This document shows, in pieces, positions 5,233 to 8,855 of a DNA stretch of 8,855 nucleotides. The DNA is from an uncultured Treponema sp. (GTDB lineage Bacteria; Spirochaetota; Spirochaetia; Treponematales; Treponemataceae). The DNA lies in the NCBI GenBank assembly GCA_937892225.1, contig CALAUH010000154.1, positions 1-8,855 of the forward strand, in the 5' to 3' direction. Both the position numbers and the translations under genes were made by a program. The notes under the pieces were generated by a model. The model saw only the letters and a list, made by a program, of their open reading frames with translations. It did no database searches and had not been told where the DNA came from. How positions within the stretch are numbered: position 1 is the stretch's first letter; each line of letters opens with the position of its first letter.

Positions 5233-5250
5233 AAATTAATATTAAATATC

Positions 5251-5287
5251 AACCGACTGTTGTTTAAATACGACAGTCGGTTTTTTT
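5251..5287 (+). terminator. Intrinsic terminator of the first lipoprotein gene
   Basis: Bases 5251-5262 (AACCGACTGTTG) pair with 5271-5282 (CGACAGTCGGTT), 12 bp with one G-U pair, and are followed by seven T's. It is nearly identical to the terminator after the second lipoprotein gene. Confidence 0.88.
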
Positions 5288-5291
5288 ATAA

Positions 5292-5320
5292 TTGTCACTC
5301 TTTTTTTAATATGCTAATAT
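5292..5320 (+). promoter_or_regulatory. Promoter of the second repeat lipoprotein
   Basis: TTGTCA (5292-5297, 5/6) and TAATAT (5315-5320, 4/6) are 17 bases apart, with TGC before the -10 giving an extended -10. It begins just after the T-run of the preceding terminator, so the second gene is transcribed on its own. The predicted start near 5327 leaves only about 13 bases of leader, with AAGGA at 5329-5333. Confidence 0.6.
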
Positions 5321-5339
5321 CATATTATAAGGAAAAAGT

Positions 5340-6140
5340 ATGACAAAAAAGATTTTCAAAAAACTAATCATTTTATTTTTATTTTCTTGTTTATTAATTA
5401 GTTGTACAGACTTTTTTAATTGCAAAAAAATAAACTTTGAACCAACAAAAAAAACGGCTTATGCAACTAACTGCATTTTATTCACTTCTGAATCATCTTT
5501 CATATTATCTACAGAAGAAAGAGAAAAATATTGGGATGGAAAACTCTTTTATACAACTGATTTAATCACTTGGCATGAATGGTTTGGTGAATTTATCAAA
5601 AGTACAGAAAATTATATATGTGTAAGAGGTTTAAATAACACATATATTACCGGTAAAACTCCAAGACAATTCGTATTTTCTGGAGACAAAGGTGTATACT
5701 GCTACGGTAATATAATGACTTTACTGGATTATAAAAAAGTCAAAAATAATCAGGAAATTCAAATGGCTCCAGGCTGTTTTAAGGGGCTCTTTTCACAGGC
5801 GAAAAATCTTTTAACATCTCCAGATTTAACTGCAACTAAATTATCTAAAAATTGCTATAGCTATATGTTTTGGAATTGCATTTCTTTAATAGAACTTCCA
5901 GTTTTACCTATTGCTGAATTACAAGATAATTGTTACGAAAACATGTTTGAAGATTGTAAGCAAATAAAAATATATGAATCAAAACCAAATGATGGTAAAG
6001 AATATTATGAATGGAATTTACCAGACAATTTAGATAATTCAACAAACTATTATACAGAAATGTTTTCAGGTACATCTGGTAGTTTTACAGACACTCCAAA
6101 ACCTGGAAAAACTTACTATATCCTAAGAGTTGAAGAATAA
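5340..6140 (+). CDS. BspA-like repeat lipoprotein (shorter paralogue)
   Basis: This 266-residue predicted lipoprotein has a KKIFKKLIILFLFS signal helix and a lipobox ending in Cys22 (LISC). It is a clear paralogue of the gene before it. Both share the front segment (WDGKLFYTTDLITWHEW, 65-81; RGLNNTYIT), the KVKNN stretch before the repeats, and the end (YESKP, YYEW, then GSFTDTPKPGKTYYI). It has only three repeat units at Cys146, Cys172 and Cys198, again 26 apart, plus a last unit ending in MF, so about three units are missing relative to its neighbour. Two units keep the second Cys eight residues on (180 and 206); the first does not. The ATG follows AAGGA by six bases. It ends in a twin of the neighbour's terminator, so gene and terminator were probably duplicated together. 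Surface binding is inferred from the family. Confidence 0.85.
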   Translation: MTKKIFKKLIILFLFSCLLISCTDFFNCKKINFEPTKKTAYATNCILFTSESSFILSTEEREKYWDGKLFYTTDLITWHEWFGEFIKSTENYICVRGLNNTYITGKTPRQFVFSGDKGVYCYGNIMTLLDYKKVKNNQEIQMAPGCFKGLFSQAKNLLTSPDLTATKLSKNCYSYMFWNCISLIELPVLPIAELQDNCYENMFEDCKQIKIYESKPNDGKEYYEWNLPDNLDNSTNYYTEMFSGTSGSFTDTPKPGKTYYILRVEE

Positions 6141-6150
6141 TCAATCTAAA

Positions 6151-6188
6151 AACCGACTGTCGTTTTAATACAACAGTCGGTTTTTTTT
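6151..6188. terminator. Two-way terminator between convergent genes
   Basis: AACCGACTGT (6151-6160) pairs with ACAGTCGGTT (6173-6182) and is followed by eight T's in all on the + strand (6181-6188). On the - strand the same stem is followed by TTTTTAG, so it can also end the four-gene cluster arriving from the right. The T-run overlaps the - strand stop codon at 6187-6189. Confidence 0.85.
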
Positions 6189-6756
6189 ACATTATTTTTT
6201 CTGACCAGGCGGGTATCCATTTTCCATTTTTCCGTTCAAATATGGTCACATTATCTACAGGAAAATCTTCTTTTAAATTCAATTCATTCATCACTTCAAG
6301 AGCATCTTTAGAAACACCAGCGGGTATATCACGATTGGCTACTGTCAAATGTGGTGTAAAAGGTCTAGTATCTTTTTTTGTACAACCTGGTGCGGCCTTT
6401 AAAACTGATTCAATCACTTTATTTCTAAGAAAAATCCATTTTTCATCATTAAGAACTTTTGCAAATATTGTTCTATCACCAAAAGCATCAAAATTATCTA
6501 TGTGGGTTGTAAAATTTAAATTTTCTTTAATATTGATTACATCATTCTGTATTGCACTGATTAAATCTTGAGTTGAAAATTCTTCTGGCAGATGAAAAGG
6601 AGGAACTAAAGTAACATGAATTGGTGTTCCATAACCAGACTTGCAACCATACGCTTCGTTCATATAACGACGGCAGTCTTCCAATGTAAGAGTGATATCT
6701 TCTGGTACTAAAACTCCAATAAAATGTGTCTGCTGCGGAAAATTATTCTGTTTCAT
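6187..6756 (-). CDS. 2H phosphoesterase, 2'-5' RNA ligase / LigT family
   Basis: This 189-residue cytoplasmic protein carries the two His-x-Thr motifs of the 2H phosphoesterase superfamily: HVTL at residues 47-50 (in PIHVTLVPPF) and HLTV at 136-139 (in FTPHLTVANR), about 90 residues apart as expected. Family members hydrolyse or join 2'-5' or cyclic phosphodiester linkages in RNA or nucleotides; the true substrate here is unknown. I place the start at the ATG at 6756, one base after the stop of the gene before it (TAATATG), with GGA in that gene's last codons as a weak ribosome binding site. A TTG at 6771 would add five residues and a 14-base overlap and is less likely. It is the last gene of the cluster, is coupled to the acetyltransferase, and ends in the shared terminator. 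Confidence 0.85.
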   Translation of the reverse strand: MKQNNFPQQTHFIGVLVPEDITLTLEDCRRYMNEAYGCKSGYGTPIHVTLVPPFHLPEEFSTQDLISAIQNDVINIKENLNFTTHIDNFDAFGDRTIFAKVLNDEKWIFLRNKVIESVLKAAPGCTKKDTRPFTPHLTVANRDIPAGVSKDALEVMNELNLKEDFPVDNVTIFERKNGKWIPAWSEKIM

Positions 6757-6757
6757 A

Positions 6758-7231
6758 TTATTTTTTTCCAAGATTTTTTAAAGTATCACCGGCAACTCTA
6801 TAAAGTGTCCAGTCTTTCATTGGTTCAGCTCCAAGCGAAAGATAAAAATCAATGCTCGGCTTATTCCAATCAAGACAAACCCATTCTAAACGACCACAAC
6901 CTCTTTCAACTGCAATCTGTGCAACTTTTGTGATTAAAGCCTTTCCATATCCTTTACCTCGATATTCTGGCTTAACAAATAAATCTTCAAGATAAATCCC
7001 TGCCCTTCCCATAAAAGTTGAAAAATTATGAAAAAATAAAGCAAATCCTACTTCTATGCCATTTTCTAAAACGAAAATTACTTCTGCCTTTTTTTCATCG
7101 AATATCCAATGTTCCAAAGTTGGTTCGTCTGCAACAACCTGATCAAGAAGTTTTTCATAATCAGCAATTGCTTTTATAAATTCAAGAACTAAAGGAACGT
7201 CTTCTCGCTGAGCAAAACGAAATTCTGGCAT
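6758..7231 (-). CDS. GNAT N-acetyltransferase, SSAT / thialysine acetyltransferase-like
   Basis: This 157-residue enzyme is predicted to move an acetyl group from acetyl-CoA to an amine. The acetyl-CoA loop RGKGYG (91-96) follows LEDLFVKPEY (81-90). The segments FFHNFSTFMGRAGIYLEDLFV, LDWNKPSIDFY (120-130) and PMKDWTLYR are characteristic of the diamine / spermidine N1-acetyltransferase and thialysine acetyltransferase subgroup, with Tyr130 in the usual general-acid position. A polyamine or lysine-analogue substrate is therefore likely, but not certain. The start at 7231 follows AGGAG (7239-7243 on the - strand side) by seven bases. It lies 18 bases after the lipoprotein gene and one base before the phosphoesterase gene, so it should be co-transcribed with the latter. 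The coding frame appears intact and full length. Confidence 0.88.
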   Translation of the reverse strand: MPEFRFAQREDVPLVLEFIKAIADYEKLLDQVVADEPTLEHWIFDEKKAEVIFVLENGIEVGFALFFHNFSTFMGRAGIYLEDLFVKPEYRGKGYGKALITKVAQIAVERGCGRLEWVCLDWNKPSIDFYLSLGAEPMKDWTLYRVAGDTLKNLGKK

Positions 7232-7249
7232 TTTAATACTCCTGTTTTT

Positions 7250-8095
7250 TTATTTTATTTTCTGATAACTCATTAATTTTAACCAGGCAGATCCAGTTTT
7301 TGATGCAGAAAACGCATAATATATAGGTCCTGGAGTAATCTGAAGTTCATCTTTCTTTATAGTTTTTACTAATTTTCCGTTTATATAAACTTGAAAATCT
7401 AAACTTCTTGTTGCACTCAATTTTATTGTATTAAAATCATTTTTTATTATATTTGACTCTTCTGGTTTTAAATTAAGTATTGTATTCCAATTGCTGTCAA
7501 TTTGTGACTGTAATTTAAAACTTCCATCTCCATAAACTTCAAAATAATAACAATCAAATCCTGAAGTATTAAACCATTCTAATCCGGCCCAGTTTATGTT
7601 ACTATCACACTTTACTTTTATTTCAAAACCATACACATTATCTGATGAAATTGATCTTAGTCCCCAGTTTCTTATGGAATTTGCCTTGCTCGTAATTTGA
7701 ACTTTTGTATATTCTCCATCAGTCGTAAAATTTGTGCTACCAGATGTTCCTACATTAGTTTTTGAAGTATCAGTCCATACATAATCATAATAAACAAACG
7801 ACCATTTAGCTTTTAAATACAGATTTTTATGAATTACATAACCAGGTTCAATCTTTTCATCTCCTGAATACCAGCCATCAAGAACAAAATAATCTGTAAA
7901 AATCATCGGTAAATGAGTTATCTGTATAACAGCACCTTCTGCAAGTGCAATTGGTTCCGGAGTTTTTCCTTTCTCTGTTGAAAAAGTAATTACATAGGCT
8001 TTTACATTATTAGGATTGTATTCCATTTTACAACCACAAATAAAAAACAATGATGATAAAAATATTGTAAAAATAAACAGTTTTCTTTTATTCAT
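7250..8095 (-). CDS. Lipoprotein with one InlB-type repeat and a lectin-like C-terminal half
   Basis: This is a 281-residue predicted lipoprotein. A short KRK head, a Phe-rich signal helix and ICGC place the lipidated residue at Cys22. Residues 35-98 form one InlB B-type (Listeria-Bacteroides, Flg_new) repeat, ending in the diagnostic pattern FVLDGWYSGDEKIEPGYVI and LYLKAKW. Residues about 105-280 are beta-rich, with many aromatic residues, and end NTIKLSATRSLDFQVYINGK plus a GPIYYAFSASKTGSAWLK tail. This resembles the concanavalin-like jelly-roll fold of LamG / DUF1080 domains, which often bind sugars. A surface carbohydrate-binding role is an inference. No ribosome binding site precedes the ATG. 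A TGT-TACAAT box ends seven bases upstream, so the message may be leaderless. It sits between two acetyltransferase genes, with gaps of 29 and 18 bases. Confidence 0.8.
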   Translation of the reverse strand: MNKRKLFIFTIFLSSLFFICGCKMEYNPNNVKAYVITFSTEKGKTPEPIALAEGAVIQITHLPMIFTDYFVLDGWYSGDEKIEPGYVIHKNLYLKAKWSFVYYDYVWTDTSKTNVGTSGSTNFTTDGEYTKVQITSKANSIRNWGLRSISSDNVYGFEIKVKCDSNINWAGLEWFNTSGFDCYYFEVYGDGSFKLQSQIDSNWNTILNLKPEESNIIKNDFNTIKLSATRSLDFQVYINGKLVKTIKKDELQITPGPIYYAFSASKTGSAWLKLMSYQKIK

Positions 8096-8102
8096 AATTA
8101 AA

Positions 8103-8111
8103 ATTGTAACA
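8103..8111 (-). promoter_or_regulatory. Extended -10 promoter of the InlB-repeat lipoprotein
   Basis: On the - strand, TGTTACAAT is an extended -10 with a 5/6 hexamer. The ATG at 8095 starts seven bases after it, which places the predicted transcription start on or beside the start codon. The -35 position (TTTCTA) is poor. It lies in the 29-base gap after the stop of the acetyltransferase gene upstream. Confidence 0.45.
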
Positions 8112-8124
8112 TTTTTTTTAATTT

Positions 8125-8688
8125 TTAGAAATTTATTTTTTCTAGTGGTTTGGGATTTTCTTTATGTTCTCCAATAAATTTTTCCATAAAAATTAAATTG
8201 TACCAGCGATTAAACTTAAATCCGCACTTGTGATACTCTGCAACTTTTTTATATTTCATTTTTTTGTGAAATTTTGGACTTGCGTGAGTTAAATATTCAT
8301 CTTCGTTTTCTATATAAGAAATGCCTGCATATATATTTAAAACTCCCATTTCTTTTAATAGAGATTCTAGTTTTTCTAAAAGTGCACGGCCAATTCCTTG
8401 TCCTCGAAAATCCTTTTGAACATAAATTGAAGTTTCAACGCCCCAGGCATAAGCTGCACGGGTTCTAAATCGGCTGGCGTAGGCATATCCTACAATCTGA
8501 CCGTCAATTTCTGCCACAAGATATGGATAGGATTTTAGGGTGTTTTCTATGCGGCTGGAAAATTCCTGAATCGATGGAACTTCCCATTCAAAAGTGATGG
8601 CGGTGTTTTTTACGTAATAGGAATATATTTCTAAAAGGGGAGATGCGTCATCTGGTGTGGCACTTCGGATTGTAATTTCTGATTTCAT
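8125..8688 (-). CDS. GNAT N-acetyltransferase, phosphinothricin acetyltransferase (Pat/MnaT)-like
   Basis: This 187-residue enzyme is predicted to acetylate a small amino compound with acetyl-CoA. It follows the Pat/YncA pattern throughout: IRSATPDDASPLLEIYSYYV (7-26), NTAITFEWEVPS (28-39), VAEIDGQIVGYAYASRFRTR (58-77), TSIYVQKDFRGQGIGRALL (86-104, with the acetyl-CoA loop RGQGIG), and a late FHKKMKYKKVAEYHKCGFKFNRWYN segment. Housekeeping relatives act on methionine derivatives or unknown amines; a herbicide-resistance role should not be assumed. An inserted run EDEYLTHASPKF (130-141) is normal for one branch of the family. The ATG at 8688 follows CAGGA by six bases. It is first in the - strand cluster. 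Confidence 0.88.
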   Translation of the reverse strand: MKSEITIRSATPDDASPLLEIYSYYVKNTAITFEWEVPSIQEFSSRIENTLKSYPYLVAEIDGQIVGYAYASRFRTRAAYAWGVETSIYVQKDFRGQGIGRALLEKLESLLKEMGVLNIYAGISYIENEDEYLTHASPKFHKKMKYKKVAEYHKCGFKFNRWYNLIFMEKFIGEHKENPKPLEKINF

Positions 8689-8712
8689 TTATTTTCCTGA
8701 ATACATGTTGCT

Positions 8713-8741
8713 ATTTTATAGAAATTATTTAGAAAAGTCAT
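8713..8741 (-). promoter_or_regulatory. Promoter of the - strand gene cluster
   Basis: On the - strand, ATGACT (8736-8741, 4/6) and TAAAAT (8713-8718, 5/6) are 17 bases apart. The predicted start near 8706 lies about 17 bases before the acetyltransferase ATG and leaves room for its CAGGA site. Confidence 0.5.
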
Positions 8742-8848
8742 CACAAACAAACAAAAATATACCAATAACCAAGAAAAATAATTCAACTCAGCAAAATGGT
8801 TTTTTATATTTTTACAATCTAAAAAAATAATTACTAATTAATTTAATC

Positions 8849-8854
8849 TTGACA
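8849..8854 (+). promoter_or_regulatory. Possible -35 box at the window edge
   Basis: TTGACA is a perfect -35 consensus at the very end of the window. Its -10 would lie outside, so it cannot be confirmed. The rest of 8742-8855 is AT-rich with no frame worth calling. Confidence 0.2.
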
Positions 8855-8855
8855 C

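Noticed and set aside
6757..6771. TTG start for the 2H phosphoesterase
   Set aside because: It would add five residues and a 14-base overlap, while the ATG at 6756 directly follows the upstream stop and has GGA upstream.
8742..8855. A further gene at the right edge
   Set aside because: All frames are short, AT-rich and featureless; only a possible -35 box is visible.

Overview
The window is AT-rich (roughly one third G+C) and looks like a host-associated spirochaete of the Treponema type. This is an inference from the lipoprotein-rich content, the tandem Cys-rich BspA-like repeat lipoproteins, the InlB-type repeat lipoprotein and the base composition. No marker gene in the window proves it.

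Left third (1-3310, + strand). The window opens inside a gene whose last 113 codons encode a C-terminal helical domain known from the tails of several unrelated proteins. A compact type II restriction-modification locus follows: a C5-cytosine DNA methyltransferase (407-1609), a MutH/Sau3AI-family endonuclease (1645-3051), and an unrecognised 88-residue protein (3044-3310) whose start overlaps the endonuclease stop. The expected target is GATC, and GATC is scarce throughout the window (8 sites by eye).

Middle (3311-4224) has no intact gene but is rich in structure. It holds short direct repeats, a good promoter, a decayed tRNA with a CAU anticodon, a strong terminator, and a roughly 150-nt multi-arm inverted-repeat element. 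The closing stem of that element is made of tRNA T-arm sequence. A second copy of the tRNA 3' end with its own terminator, a possibly frameshifted small membrane protein, and a perfect 19-bp AT palindrome complete the region. It looks like a worn tRNA-associated insertion site, but no integrase is visible.

Right half. Two tandem paralogous lipoproteins (4225-5232 and 5340-6140, + strand) each have their own extended -10 promoter, and they end in nearly identical terminators. The second terminator faces a convergent four-gene cluster on the - strand, read from right to left. Its genes are a phosphinothricin-type GNAT acetyltransferase (8125-8688), an InlB-repeat lipoprotein with a lectin-like C-terminal half (7250-8095), an SSAT-like GNAT acetyltransferase (6758-7231), and a 2H phosphoesterase of the 2'-5' RNA ligase family (6187-6756). 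The last two genes are separated by a single base. Several genes (methyltransferase, endonuclease, InlB-repeat lipoprotein) have a -10 box only 6-9 nt before the ATG and no ribosome binding site, which suggests leaderless transcripts.
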